Positions 1 through 10,005 are shown, numbered from the stretch's first letter. The stretch is DNA of 64,000 nucleotides from Gari tellinella (GCA_922989275.2 OV277870.1:73100579-73164578); one strand, 5' to 3'. A program made the numbers and translations. Notes: a model not told the origin generated them from the letters alone.

Positions 1-58
1 ACCCCTCGTATTAACTTATGTAGATCAAGTTTGACACATTGCCTACATTTATTGTATA

Positions 59-419
59 TACAGTGCTCCCTCTCTACAACGACACCTAATGGGAGACAAA
101 CATTGTGTGTGTTGTTAGGAGGGAGTCGTTATAGAGAGGGAGATTGACTTACATCTGCAAACAGCTTGAATCCAGATCAGACGCCGCGTAACGCGACGTC
201 TGATCTGGATTCAAGCTGTTTGTCACTTTTATTAAGTTTCAACTGTAAGAAATGTCCATTTTGTAACTTTGAGAAAGTTAGCAGGCGACAATTTTACGCA
301 GACGACATTGCATTAGTGAACAGGTTGGACATACTTGTCCTATTTAGGGAATAGCGACAATGGTCGTTGTAAGGAGGGAGTCGTTGTTGGAAGAGTCGTT
401 GTAGAGAGGGAGCGCTGTA
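59..419. mobile_element. M1 MITE, full length, TA target
   Basis: Non-autonomous TIR element of about 360 bp. The left end reads TACAGTGCTCCCTCTCTACA and the right end is its inverse (GTAGAGAGGGAGCGCTGTA), each abutting TA. The centre (about 165-235) holds core A, an inverted repeat around GATCAGACGCCGCG/CGCGACGTCTGATC. The TA duplication and CAGTG-type ends suggest Tc1/mariner mobilisation; this is inferred because no transposase is present. Confidence 0.8.
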
Positions 420-587
420 ATTAAAGGACAAATCCAATTTGCAGGTAGAAGACAATGACGTGCATGGATCAATTAAAAATTTTTCCTTACAAGTGTGCTT
501 GTTTGCGAGTGTTGAAGTCGCTTTCATGTTTAGTGAATTACTATATTAGTACCACTATATCTAGAACCATTGATTTAACCACATACA

Positions 588-765
588 TTAACCCTTTCAC
601 TCTCAATGACGCTTTAAAGCGCGTTTGCAAACAGTTTAGGTCCTGCTCAGACGCCGCGTAACGCCCTCTGACCAGGGTCAACTCTGTTTGCAGAGCAAAA
701 GTGTACTTTTCACGGATACACTGTTTTGCAGTGACGAGTATATTCGTCGCTGGGATTGAATGTGT
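588..765. mobile_element. M3-type MITE, chimeric right end
   Basis: The left end is a typical M3 terminus (TTAACCCTTTCACTCTCAAT) followed by the core A palindrome at about 625-695. The right end (GTGACGAGTATATTCGTCGC ... GTGTTAA) instead resembles termini seen near 7189, 25335 and 58690. It therefore looks like a hybrid or a related family. TTAA is present at both ends. Confidence 0.6.
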
Positions 766-779
766 TAAATGGACTTACA

Positions 780-1110
780 GCAGCGTGTTCAGTTACCACT
801 GTTTGCTGTTTAAGTTAGCAGTTTGTGCCCCGTGTGCAGCGTGCAGAGTACAGTAGAGAAAACGTAATATTTCAAAATAACAGCGCTCATGCTTAAACTA
901 TTATTTTCATTGCAAACCTTTTGGAGCCTGATCAGACGCCGGGTAACCCGGCGTCTGATCAGGCTCCAAACTGTTTGCCACTCAGATTAAAACTGGCAGT
1001 CATATACTCGTAATTGTCAAAAATTGTCATTTTCTAAATTTCATTGCATTGTGTTTGCGTTTGAACGGAATGAAAACGTTTTCTCCTCTGTATTTCAGAC
1101 AGGTAGTCAA
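780..1110. mobile_element. M2-bearing dispersed repeat, reverse orientation
   Basis: Contains an M2 element (849-1092, TACAGTAGAGAAAACG ... TCTCCTCTGTA) with core A at its centre. The flank at 780-848 is the reverse complement of the flanks at about 10005-10075 and 36940-37010. The whole unit of about 330 bp is therefore a dispersed repeat larger than the MITE itself. Confidence 0.65.
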
Positions 1111-1212
1111 CTTGAAATCGATGGACATTGATTCCTTTACTGAACTCATCACTGGTCTGGGTTTACACTGTTTGTTCAGGGTAATATGCTCCTCAGACGT
1201 GCATTTTTGTTT

Positions 1213-1440
1213 AACCCTTTCATGATCAAATTAAACGGGAGGGTTTTACCCCTTCACCGGTTTATTGTCGTCTGCTTCAGTATTGTTGTCTGCAAAACGC
1301 GTTTCAAAGCTAGATTTAAGGTTGTCTGACTTTATAGATATCGATAAGAGTGTTAAACAGTTTGTACTTCTGCAATATCGTCTGCTTTAAATTGTCGTCT
1401 GCTGTTTTTTCTAAAGTTACATAATGGACATTTTGACAGA
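1213..1440. mobile_element. M3 MITE, left half only
   Basis: Starts TTTAACCCTTTCATGATCAA and runs through the GTCGTCTGCTTCAGTATTGT block typical of the M3 arm opposite the Ser-like ...CTCTCAATGACG end. Core A and the other terminus are missing, so this is a truncated copy. Confidence 0.5.
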
Positions 1441-1544
1441 AAAACCCCTTAAAGCCGCATTGTGCTTTTGAGAAACCTGCATAAAACGGTTGTTTGGGGT
1501 CCCATTTGAACTACGTGGGACGTGATTCTTTCTCAAAAACCGGT

Positions 1545-1830
1545 TTTATCTAAGAAATTCGCTTTTTAAATTTTATTTATAATATTTTGGTGCTGCACAA
1601 ATTAAAGAGCCTCCCTTGTGAATGGAAAGAAGGACAACTCTGTAAATACAGGGCTCCAGATAACGGAAGTATTTCGAAAACTAAACTCTTTATTTCTGCT
1701 TTTAAACCCAATGGTATCATACTCATTAAAATTGTCTCGAAGAGACGGTTTAATCAGTAGTAACACCATAGCATTCGGTGCTGAAATGAGTGAGAAAAAG
1801 TTAGATTAGTTCAGATTACTCTCGCTTACA
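1545..1830. repeat. Fold-back relic with GTCTCGAAGAGAC apex
   Basis: A degraded fold-back whose hairpin apex (about 1733-1755) is GTCTCGAAGAGACGGTTTAA, flanked by matching arms (ACCCAATGGTATCATACTCA versus TCAGTAGTAACACCATAGCA). The same apex recurs at 26030 and, with two changes, at 45998. The 63-codon reading frame here is incidental. Confidence 0.5.
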
Positions 1831-1860
1831 TCTATAGCTGGAGCACTAGAAATGACCCTG

Positions 1861-2071
1861 TTAACCCTTTTCTGCTGCGCAGACGTCTGCTTTGACATTG
1901 TCGTCTGCAAAATGTGTTCAGTTTAGATTTATGCATTGTTTTAATTAAACAAACCTTAAGACGAGTGTCAAACAGTTTGGATCAAGATGAGACGCCGCGT
2001 TACGCGGCGTCTTTTTAGATTTAAATAGTTTGCAAACTCCTAAAAGTTACGACCAGTAGGCACAGGGTTAA
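1861..2071. mobile_element. Short TTAA-bounded M3-like MITE
   Basis: Begins TTAACCCTTTTCTGCTGCGC and ends GGCACAGGGTTAA. The interior keeps the GTCGTCTGC block and a degenerate core A (GACGCCGCGTTACGCGGCGTC at about 1990-2012, with diverged shoulders). About 210 bp. Confidence 0.6.
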
Positions 2072-2184
2072 ACACTATGAGATCCAATGACAACGTGTAC
2101 ATACTTATTCACTAGGGGTAAACGATAAAACAAACTACGGAGAATCTATACCCTGAGCTTGCTGAAAATGACTGTTTCAGCCTT

Positions 2185-3185
2185 GTCCCCTCTCTAACTC
2201 AAACACTTCTTTTTGGATATTCACCAAACTTGTTACAAATGTTTATTAGTATAGAATCTAGGTCAGGTAGCAAAATCGCATAAGGCATGTCTGAGTTATT
2301 GCCCTTGAATAATTAAAAAAATGAAATTTTTAGTCATTCAAGGGCAATAACTCCAACATGCCTTGTGCGATTTTGGTAGATAAGATGACTGACCTAGATT
2401 TTATATTAATAAACATTTTCAACAAGTTTGGTGAATATTTGATATAAACTGTATGTGTTAGAAAGCAAAAAATGCTGAAACATTCATTTTTAATACTTAA
2501 AGGGCCAAAACTCAGACATGCCACATGCGATTTTTGTAATAATCAAACTAGACCTAAATCTTATATAATTAAATATTTTCAGCAAGTTTAGTGAATATCC
2601 GATAAAAACTGTGTGTGTTAGGGTGCAAAAATGACTGAAACAGTCATTTTTTATTAATAAAAAGGCAATAACTCAAATATACCTTATGCGATTTTAGTAG
2701 TAATCAAACCAAACCTTGATTTTATATCAATGAACATTTTCAGCAAGTTTGGTGAAGATCCAATAAAACGTATTTGTGTGTTAGAGAGCAAAACATGCTG
2801 AAAACAGTCATTTTTAATACATAAAGGGCAAAAACTCAGATAGCCACATGCGATTTTAGTAATAATCAAACTATACCTAAATTTTATATGAATAAATATT
2901 TTCAGCATGTTTGGTGAATATCCGATAAAAGCTGTTTGTTTTAGAGTGCAAAAATGACTGAAAAAGTCATTTTTTATTAATTAACAGGCAATAACTCAAA
3001 AATACCATATGCGATTTTAGTAGTAATCGAACTAAACCTTGATTTTATATCAATGAACATTTTCAGCATGTTTGTGAAAGATCGGATAAAAATTAGTTGA
3101 GTTAGAATGCGGACAAAAAAGTGTGATAGTCTAACTGACTGATGGATAGACGGGCGGAGATAGATACGGTTGCCCCCCAGTGAAG
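2185..3185. repeat. 160-bp tandem repeat with an inverted first unit
   Basis: The marker AGCAAGTTTGGTGAATAT recurs at about 2421, 2580, 2741, 2903 and 3064, a period of 159-162 bp. Each unit also has GGCAATAACTCA, ATGCGATTTTAGTAGTAATC and ATTTTATAT-AAT. A further unit at about 2200-2320 is inverted relative to the others, meeting them at a hairpin near 2325. The tail (3110-3180) is rich in GAC/GAT steps (GATGGATAGACGGGCGGAGA), as in dispersed molluscan elements. Divergence between units shows it is not recent. Confidence 0.8.
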
Positions 3186-3409
3186 TTGTATTCGGCTGTA
3201 TCACGTGATACTAAGCCGTGTGGAAATGTTTATGTCAGACGTTCTATTTTCGGTTTGTTATGATTTAAAATCGCCCTTTTTGGTGATTAAGGTCCGTCTT
3301 TATCATTTCATAGATCAGTTTGGCCCATAAGAATGTTCAAACATTACTATTAACCGTTATCGTATTTCAGGCATTGAGAAAAGGTCTGAAAACACAATGG
3401 GACTTTAAT

Positions 3410-3584
3410 GACGAGTGACAAACAGCTTGAATCTAGATCAGACGCCGCGTTAGGCGGTGTCTGATCTGGATTCAAGCTGTTTGCAAATGTAGCCAATTTC
3501 CCTCCCTATAACGACTCCCTCTGAACAACGCACACAATATCTGTCTCCCACCATTGGATATCGTTGTAGAGAGGGAACGCTGTA
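3410..3584. mobile_element. M1 MITE, right half
   Basis: Starts in core A (CAAACAGCTTGAATCTAGAT) and ends in the M1 terminus GTAGAGAGGGAACGCTGTA. The left TIR is absent. Confidence 0.65.
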
Positions 3585-3693
3585 GTTTATCCAACATAAT
3601 AAATAATCGTGCAGACCCATTAAATGTTGGTGTTTAAGATAAGTTGGGACTGTAAGCAATAAGAAAGTAAAACATTCAGATTGAGCTCTTCGT

Positions 3694-3941
3694 TTAACCC
3701 TTTCATGGTCAAATTATTCGGGAGATGTTTACCCCTTCATCGCTTTATTGTCGTCTGCTTCAGTATTGTTGTCTGCAAGACACGTTTTAAAGTTAGATTT
3801 ACTGTTGTTTGATTTAATAAATATCGATAAGAGTGTCAAACAGCTTGGGTTCTGATCAGACGCCGCATTACGCGGCGTCTGATCAGGACCCAAACTGTTT
3901 GCAAACGCGCTTTTAAGCGTCATTGAGAGCGAAAGGGTTAA
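3694..3941. mobile_element. M3 MITE, full length, TTAA target
   Basis: A clean M3 copy of about 248 bp. Left TTAACCCTTTCATGGTCAAA, right GTCATTGAGAGCGAAAGGG then TTAA. Core A is central, with apex GACGCCGCATTACGCGGCGTC. TTAA plus a CCCTTT terminus is the pattern of piggyBac-mobilised elements; the superfamily is inferred from target and ends only. Confidence 0.8.
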
Positions 3942-3974
3942 ATAAACTTTTATTCTTCTCGTCCCCGCCAACGG

Positions 3975-4115
3975 CACCAAAGGCGAGTTTACAAACAGTT
4001 TGGATTCTGATCAGATGCTGCGTAACGCGGCGTCTGATCAGGGTCCGAACTGTTTGACACTCGTACATGTATTGATATTTATTCAGTCAAAACAGCCCTA
4101 AAGCTGCTTTTAAAA
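3975..4115. mobile_element. M3 fragment with core A
   Basis: The core A palindrome at about 3985-4055 (apex GATGCTGCGTAACGCGGCGTC) is followed by TTGACACTCGT and TATTGATATTTATTCAGTCA, an M3 internal arm. Neither terminus is seen. Confidence 0.5.
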
Positions 4116-4125
4116 ATATTGCATA

Positions 4126-4375
4126 TATAGTGGAGAATCTGTTATTCTTTCCCGTTTAAACGCAAACGTACGCAAACGCAAAGCACTAAAACGTAGAAAA
4201 GAACAACTTTTGGACAATTCTGATAGTTCATGTTTATCTTGGTGGCAAACAGTTTGGAGCCTGATCAGACGCCGGGTTACCCGGCGTCTGATCTGGCTCC
4301 AAACTGTTTGCACTGCAAATAATAGTTTTAGCGTAAACGCGTTTATTGGGAAAGAATAACACATTCTCCACTGTA
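4126..4375. mobile_element. M2 MITE, full length
   Basis: Left end TATAGTGGAGAATCTGTTAT, right end ACATTCTCCACTGTA. About 250 bp. Core A at about 4245-4315 with apex GACGCCGGGTTACCCGGCGTC. Inside the TIRs are GTTTAAACGCAAACGTACGC on one arm and TTAGCGTAAACGCGTTTATT on the other. The peptides read here (with PDQTPGNPASDQ) are translations of the palindrome. Confidence 0.85.
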
Positions 4376-4494
4376 CGACGCTGCCAATACAGACGATATT
4401 TTGACGGTGAGAATGACAGAAAAGCAGACAATGAAATTTGGCTGCGAAAGAGTTGACGAGTCAATATTTGAGTTGTTATAATCAAACTAGTCAT

Positions 4495-4719
4495 TTATTT
4501 GCGTGGCACAGCTTTGCACATAAAGGGTTTAGGTCGGATGAAAAGTGCTCTAATATCAAAGTTGCCGCCATATCTGGGATTACAGGATACAGTATTACAT
4601 TATCAGGCAGCATCTCGAAGGTCCATTTCTTTAACAGGGTAGCAACATACAGGAAGATCCTGGATCTGGCCAGACTCTCCCCTGCGCATTTTCTCCGTCC
4701 TTTACCGAATGGCAACCAA
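4495..4719 (-). pseudogene. P450 copy D exon 6 (heme exon), frameshifted
   Basis: Acceptor ..AACAG then TTGGTTGCC. Encodes LPFGKGRRKCAGESLARS, keeping FxxGxRxCxG with the heme-ligand Cys. After MLPDN an extra GTAAT shifts the frame relative to copies A and C, and three more bases are inserted about 30 nt later. The length is 225 nt versus 217 nt in A and C. The family's C-terminal RPKPFVCKAVPRK is read only out of frame. Confidence 0.9.
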
Positions 4720-4741
4720 CTGTTTTATGTAAAAATGATAA

Positions 4742-5104
4742 TACAGTAAAACCTCTCTAAACCGGACATGTGTGGGGACAACAAAAATGTCCAGTTTAGA
4801 GGGGTTTCCGGTTTAGAGGGGTTTTGACTTGTTTCTAGTATGAAAGCTAGCTGACCACTTAAAACAGGTTGAAAGTAAAGCTGAATGCGCCTTAAATGCT
4901 TTACTTTCAACCTGCTTTAAGCTATCATATGCTCAAATGTACAAGCTTTTTCTTCAGTGTTAGAGTAAACCAAATACGTAAAAATTCGTATTTATGGTGT
5001 AATGGGTTAAAATAAAGAAGGGTTGGAAACGGGACCAAAGTTTGTGTCCGGTTTAGAGAGAATTCCGGTGTTTAGAGGTTCCGGTTTAGAGGGGGTTCAC
5101 TGTA
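4742..5104. mobile_element. M4-core MITE with TA ends
   Basis: TIRs TACAGTAAAACCTCTCTAAA and its inverse ending GGTTCACTGTA, with TA at both ends. The interior includes the core B palindrome (AACAGGTTGAAAGTAAAGCT / ..TACTTTCAACCTGC at about 4862-4920) and an internal TTTAGAGGGG repeat. Core B also occurs inside TTAA-type elements at 38177 and 56271. Confidence 0.75.
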
Positions 5105-5754
5105 TATGTAAACAGTAGGTATAACATTTCTCTTTTCAATTAGATACGTTTGTTTGCCAGTTACATAAAAAGCTACCTCGAGATTGTTTAATGAAGTGCA
5201 AAGACCATATGTACAGATAATCTCTAAATATGCCTGAAGTAATATTCAAGTGTTCAAATCATTTACAAAATAGGGTTAAGGCCAAACCCAGGTTTTCAGC
5301 CACTTATACATAATTATTATTAAATGTTATAAGTTCTCTGTAAACAGTTACAAATCCTACTACCAAAGACATTTAAAAAAAACATCGCTTTCAGAATTTG
5401 CACTATTGATATGCTGCTTTTATTTTCATTCCATACCTCTGTATTTCAGTTTGAAACCGTCATCAGTATTCCCTAGTAATTTGATGTATAATTGGTTTAT
5501 TATAGTTCAATGTATTTTACTTCAGCAACTAGTGTCAACTGCTTATAGTTTTGAGCTTAATCTGATCAGGTTTTCCCTGTCATGCCCTACTACAACAATC
5601 CAAAAGTGTTGACACTTGTATCGATAAACCATCATTAAATTGCCTAAATTCGGAATTTAAAACAAGATTTAAAGAGACAGTTACAAGTATTCTCTCCAAG
5701 AATGGCTAAAATGCCTTTTTAAACCGTTTTGTCTGTACTATTGTTGGAAAAATT
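5105..5754. other. No recognisable feature
   Basis: AT-rich sequence between an M4-core MITE and the minisatellite. I see no splice-bounded exon, palindrome or repeat here. It corresponds to part of what would be intron 5 of P450 copy D. Confidence 0.5.
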
Positions 5755-6275
5755 GACTTGAAACAGTTTGTCATTTCGAAACATCATTGATACCAATATC
5801 AGTCAGTATAGCTCGGCGTCTGATTAGTACATCTCGGCGTCTGGTCAGTATAGCTCGGCGTCTGGTCAGTAAAGCTCGGCGTCTGGTCAGTATAGTTCGG
5901 CGTCTGGTCAGTAAAGCTCGGCGTCTGGTCAGTAAATCTCGGCGTCTGATCAGTAAATCTCGGCGTCTGGTCAGTATAGCTCGGCGTATGGTCAGTGCAA
6001 TTTGGCGTCTGGTCAGTACATTTCGACATCTGGTCAGTATACATATAGCTCGGCGTCTGTTCAATACAGCTCGGGGTCTGGTCAGTACAGTTCGGCATCT
6101 GCTCAGTAAAGATGGGCGTCTGGTCAGTATAACTCGGCGTCTGGTCAGTACATTTCGACGTCTTGTCAGTATAACTCGGCGTCTGGTCAGTAAATCTCGG
6201 CGTCTAGTCAGTACAATTGGGCGTCTGGTCAGTACATCATACACTGATATACTTAACATTTGATCTGTATCAAAA
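5755..6275. repeat. 21-bp minisatellite built on the MITE core
   Basis: About 20 units of 21 bp (5799-6235), consensus CTCGGCGTCTGGTCAGTATAG with T/A and G/A variants. Each unit contains CGGCGTCTGRTCAG, which is the right half of core A. The flanks are also core A shoulders: AAACAGTTTG at about 5761 and GATCTGTATCAAAACTGTTT at about 6260. Because 21 is a multiple of three, long open frames exist on both strands (heptads such as RRLVSIA or TDQTPSF). I regard these as artefacts. Confidence 0.88.
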
Positions 6276-6395
6276 CTGTTTGTACCTTTAATCACGTCGC
6301 GTGTAGCGTTATAGGTAGGGGTTGTTTGATTTGAAAAACTTTTAAATAAGCATTTGTTTCGTTTTTTTCAGCTTAATTGATAAGGAAACATTTAC

Positions 6396-6523
6396 TTCTG
6401 TCTCAAAATGTGGTCGTTCGGCAATGGATCACCACTGTCATCTAACCATCTCTCTGGTCTAAACGTCCAGGGGTCTCCCCACACCTTCTCGTCATGATGT
6501 ATATACCATGCATTAGCAATCAC
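6396..6523 (-). pseudogene. P450 copy D exon 5
   Basis: 128 nt, acceptor CGACAG, then GTGATTGCTAATGC. Encodes VIANAWYIHHDEKVWGDPW, then FRPERWLDDSGDPLPNDHIL. This is the meander/PERF-type region (PERW here). The last exon base is A instead of G before the GT donor. The exon is itself open; the gene is dead for other reasons. Confidence 0.88.
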
Positions 6524-6653
6524 CTGTCGATTTAATCAAATAATTCTATCATCAGCACAGTGATGCAATTTGTCTGCTGAGTTTGTTAACATCTGTTCAA
6601 AAAATATTGAGACAGTGTCTATTTCAGTCAGATATAGTGTTGCCATGTGATAG

Positions 6654-7021
6654 TACAGCGTTCCCTCTCTACAACGGCCTTCCCAACAACGACTCCCTCC
6701 TTACAACGACATTTGCCGCAGTTCCATAAAGAGAAAAAATATATCTACATGGAACTCTTTTACTGCTGCAATATCGTCTGCTTAAAATTTTCGTCTGCTG
6801 TTTTTCTCAAACTGACATAATGGACATTTTGAGAGAAAAAGATTTAATGACGAGTGACAAACAGCTTGGATCCAGACCAGACGCCGCGTTACGCGGCGTC
6901 TGATCTTGATTCAAGCTGTTTGCAAATGTAAGCCAATTTCCCTCTCTATAACGACTCCCTCCGAACAACGCACATATTTTTTGTCTCTCACTGGATGTCG
7001 TTGTAGAGAGGGAACGCTGTA
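6654..7021. mobile_element. M1 MITE, full length
   Basis: TACAGCGTTCCCTCTCTACA ... GTAGAGAGGGAACGCTGTA with TA on both sides. Core A lies at about 6855-6925 with apex GACGCCGCGTTACGCGGCGTC. It lies between D exons 5 and 1, where exons 2-4 are missing. Confidence 0.8.
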
Positions 7022-7188
7022 GTACATCGCAGACAAATTTCATGATAGATTGGCATCATATATATATCTAAATTCACTCAAATTAATATCTGACACCAAC
7101 GATAAAAAATTCGACCTGCTGAGATAACCGAGGTTGTTATAAAATACCCCGAAACCACACCACACCTACTGAGGCAGTTTCATTAACA

Positions 7189-7471
7189 CATTGAACACTA
7201 GCGACGAGTAAACTCGTCGTTAACAAATCATATACTTGTCAAAATATTGTTAAAACCTACCATCATTCTTCAAAAATGAACTAGATATGATTCTAAACTG
7301 GAATTGTCCATTTAAAGATTCAGGGGTGAGTGAGTTGGTGGCAAACAATTAGGAGCCTGATCAGACACCGGGTTACCCGGCGTCTGATCTGGCTCCAAAC
7401 TGTTTGCACTGCAAATAATAGTTTTAGCGTAAACACGTTTATTGGGAAAGAATAACAGATTCTCCACTGTA
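7189..7471. mobile_element. M5-like half followed by M2 right half
   Basis: 7189-7320 has the AACACATTGAACACTAGCGA terminus and a GAATTGTCCATTTAAAGATT arm as in M5 copies at 31021 and 34560, without its core. 7335-7471 is the right part of an M2 (core A then TTTATTGGGAAAGAATAACA, ending TCTCCACTGTA). The join looks like an insertion or deletion junction. Confidence 0.5.
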
Positions 7472-7684
7472 CTACTATAAAACGATATTGATATTGCAGA
7501 CAACATAAATTTTCCTGAAAAGAACAATAAAATTATGAAATTGTAGCTTTTAAAATATTGATATATCTAGATAGTGATGGGTAGGTGTTGTAGTTATGTG
7601 CTCCATACGTCATATTTTCAAAGTAAATGTAAATACATGCAAAGAGACATTGATTTTAACTAATACACGTCTTTGTGCTATACC

Positions 7685-7900
7685 AATCATTTCCATTGCA
7701 AACTGTCGATCTAGTTCAGACGCCCGGAAACCTGACACCTCGTCAGGCTTAGAACTATTTGCATCTCAGATTTAGATATATGATTACAATGTAATATCAA
7801 AACTGCAAAATGTAATTGCATTACGTTGTCATTTATTTTAAACATGAAATAACTTTTCTCCACTTTCTGCATGGTTTGATTCTGATGATTTTAAAATTGA
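7685..7900. repeat. Degenerate M2/core A copy
   Basis: GCAAACTGTCGATCTAGTTC and GACGCCCGGAAACCTGACAC with CTTAGAACTATTTGCA form an eroded core A. The downstream GCATTACGTTGTCATTTATTTTAAAC and CTTTTCTCCACTTT are recognisable but eroded M2 arm sequence. Confidence 0.4.
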
Positions 7901-7959
7901 TGGAAAACACCGATTGGCTTGAGATTTTCACATATGGTCAATTTGGTAAAAACATTTAT

Positions 7960-8228
7960 ATTTTCCTTAGCTTATTTCTACTAACCTAACATTAAGGTAA
8001 GACGGTGAGTTAACTGAATATTGATCAAATTACATACAGTGTGCCGCTTAAGTAAATTACCATGGAACGAACTTTTTTAAACATGCATTGAGTTTCTGCA
8101 TTTCAGTTCTTTGCATTTAACACTTAAACGTGTGCACCCTGGAAATGAAACCATTTATGCTAATGTAGTTGCAATGCATCAGCCGATGTATAAGATATTC
8201 TCTTTCTAATGAACAAAGTTTTGCTTAC
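7960..8228. repeat. Duplicated intron-1 segment with empty target sites
   Basis: Aligns by eye with intron-1 sequence of copy C (about 31845-31969 plus 34544-35604, minus insertions) and copy E (38465-39282). It shows uninterrupted versions of insertion sites filled in C: TTAA at 8048-8051 (M5 in C), TA at 8166-8167 (M1 in C) and the TA near 8035 (long-TIR element in C). It serves as the ancestral, unoccupied state. Confidence 0.75.
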
Positions 8229-8782
8229 TATGATTAATATGACGTTCGACAATGATCGTCTTAGTAAAGCAAGCATGTCAAACTCTTTGCCTTAAAACTG
8301 CTCGATTCTGTGAACTAGATTTACAAGCTCCGAAGTAACATTTCTTCAAACATCTGTTTTCCTTCTCCATAAACATTTAGCCCTTGAGCATAAGCCTTCC
8401 GTAATTTCCCATGTTCTGGTCCGAATGCCTCCAGGTTGAAAATCAAGCTTTGATTATTAAAAATAACACGTTTTCCGACGAATGTTGCCTCTCTGTCATT
8501 AATGAATTTTTTGTACTCGTCACCAACGAATGCCCTTTTGATCAACTGTGAGCTGTTTAGCACGACAATCGCATTGCCAATCACATTTAATTTAAAAATA
8601 TCTCCATACTTCTCTGCCATATCCATAAATGTTTTGTGTACTTTTCCCTTCTTCATGTACGGGGCATACCCTACAAGAGGCAATCCTGTGGGTCCAGGTA
8701 TTAGCTTGTGCTTTCCAGAGTTCCGCCTAAAAACAAAAAACAGTATGGTTAACCCGAGCACAATATACAAGAGCGCGTCCAT
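8229..8782 (-). pseudogene. P450 copy D exon 1, frameshifted
   Basis: Starts MDALLYIVLGLTILFFVF (membrane anchor) and continues with the Pro-rich hinge KLIPGPTGLPLVGYAP. The C-helix reads HGKLRKAYAQ. A one-base deletion near 8344 shifts the frame and a TAA follows in the original frame at about 8296. The donor GTAAGC at 8228 is at the same position as in B and C. Confidence 0.9.
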
Positions 8783-9768
8783 TGTGGCTAATTTCTTCCT
8801 TCATCTGCTCAAAATATTAAAACATTTAATGTCTTCCAATTCATACATGTATATACTGCGCTTACTTGATGAAACATCCACCTTCGTTACACGGTAAGTT
8901 GCACAAATACTCTTTACAATGCTGAACTGCTCAAAATACTTTAAAATACTTATTTCAGGATTGAAATAATGACCAGGTTTTGTGCTTTTGTTGATTCTTA
9001 ATGAAGTGCCCAGTGAATCCTTCAAAGAATAAGTACAGGTCTTTGTTTCGGTGTCGAACAACCCTTATTTGTAACTGTCTTTCAAGGATAAGTAGTACAG
9101 CACTCCCTCTCTACAACGACACCCAATGGGAAACACAGAATGTGTGTGTTGTTCGGAGGGAGTCGTTATAGGGAGGAAAATTGGCTTACATTTTCAAACA
9201 GCTTGAATCCAGATCAGACGCCGCGTCACGCGGCGTCTGGTCTGGATTCAGGCTGTTCGTCACTCGTCAGTAAGTTTATTCTGTCAAAATGTCCATTATG
9301 TAACTTTGAGAAAACAGCAGAAGACAATTTTAATCATACGATATTGCAACAGTTAAAGCGTTAAATATAATTGTCATGTTTAGGGAACTGCGGCACGTGT
9401 CGTGGTAAGGATGGAGTCGTTGTTTTGAGGGCCATGTAGGTAGGGAACACTGTAATTCAGACTTAAGTGCGTTGATCTGTGTCGCTGTTTGCAACACTGT
9501 TTTTGCTTCTAACACTCGTTTGATGTACAACCCATCTATCGATAAGACAGTTTTTACATAAATTACACTTTTTGCACTTACATTTTGAGTATGGGTGAAA
9601 AGCTTGATCTAAATAAGTAGTATCAACATGATATAGCAAATATTATATAAATATACATTGAGATGTACCAATAATGTAGTTAGATATGCTGCATTTCTAT
9701 GATGATTTCAGTAAAGAAGTCGATGGCCGTCCATGGCCATCGATTGCGAGTTGGCTACCGGTCTGATA
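8783..9768. repeat. Duplicated 5' flank of P450 copy D
   Basis: Flank matching 36160-36729 upstream of copy C: shared strings include ACACGGTAAGTTGCACAAATAC and AACACTCGTTTGAT. The match is interrupted here by the M1 insertion 9096-9454, which copy C lacks. Any promoter of the copies should lie in this flank, but I cannot identify promoter elements by eye. Confidence 0.7.
9096..9454. mobile_element. M1 MITE with paralogous empty site
   Basis: TACAGCACTCCCTCTCTACA ... GGGAACACTGTA. Flanks read AAGTAG-TA-[element]-TA-ATTCAG. The paralogous flank of copy C at 36441-36450 reads AAGTGG-CA-ATTCAG with no element. This supports exactly one TA duplicated on insertion and fixes the element boundaries. 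Confidence 0.88.
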
Positions 9769-10005
9769 TACAGTGAAGAAAACGTTATTCTTTCGTTCAA
9801 ACGCAAACGCATTGCACTGACATATAGAAAATGACAACCTTTTGACAATTCCGACTACCAGTTTTAATTTGAATGGCAAACAGTTTGGAGCCTGATCAGA
9901 CGCCAGGTTACCCGGCGTCTGATCTGGCTCCAAACTGTTTGCAATGACAAAAATAGTTTAAACGTAACCGGGGTTATTTGGAAAGGAAACGTTTTCTCTA
10001 CTGTA
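9769..10005. mobile_element. M2 MITE shared with copy C flank
   Basis: TACAGTGAAGAAAACGTTAT ... TCTCTACTGTA, with core A apex GACGCCAGGTTACCCGGCGTC. The same element at the equivalent position upstream of copy C (36730-36940) implies insertion before the C/D duplication. Confidence 0.8.

Larger units (their letters stand above)
4495..8782 (-). pseudogene. Cytochrome P450 copy D, decayed pseudogene
   Basis: Remains of a microsomal P450 matching copies A-C. Retained pieces are exon 1 (8229-8782), exon 5 (6396-6523) and exon 6 (4495-4719). Exons 2-4, which should encode the middle of the fold and the I-helix, are absent from the 1.7 kb between exons 1 and 5, which is filled by M1 and M2 copies. 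Exon 1 is 554 nt instead of 555: a one-base deletion converts EDNVTSELV to EEMLLRSL and a stop, and a CAA-to-TAA change follows (QF-stop). Exon 6 keeps the heme motif but carries a 5-nt and a 3-nt insertion. A functional enzyme is excluded. The intron-1 and 5'-flank sequence is still alignable to copies C and E. Confidence 0.88.

Noticed and set aside
5799..6235. CRISPR-like regular array.
   Set aside because: Units are contiguous 21-bp repeats without unique spacers, and the sequence is eukaryotic.
5771..6295. Long overlapping open frames (up to 174 codons) with heptad repeats on both strands.
   Set aside because: They exist because a 21-bp minisatellite keeps all frames open; both strands and several frames are open simultaneously and no domain is present.
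8502..8897. Plus-strand ORF of 131 codons.
   Set aside because: Antisense shadow of P450 copy D exon 1; the same applies to 35879-36229 over copy C exon 1 and to 18553-18840 and 4438-4749 over exon 6 copies.
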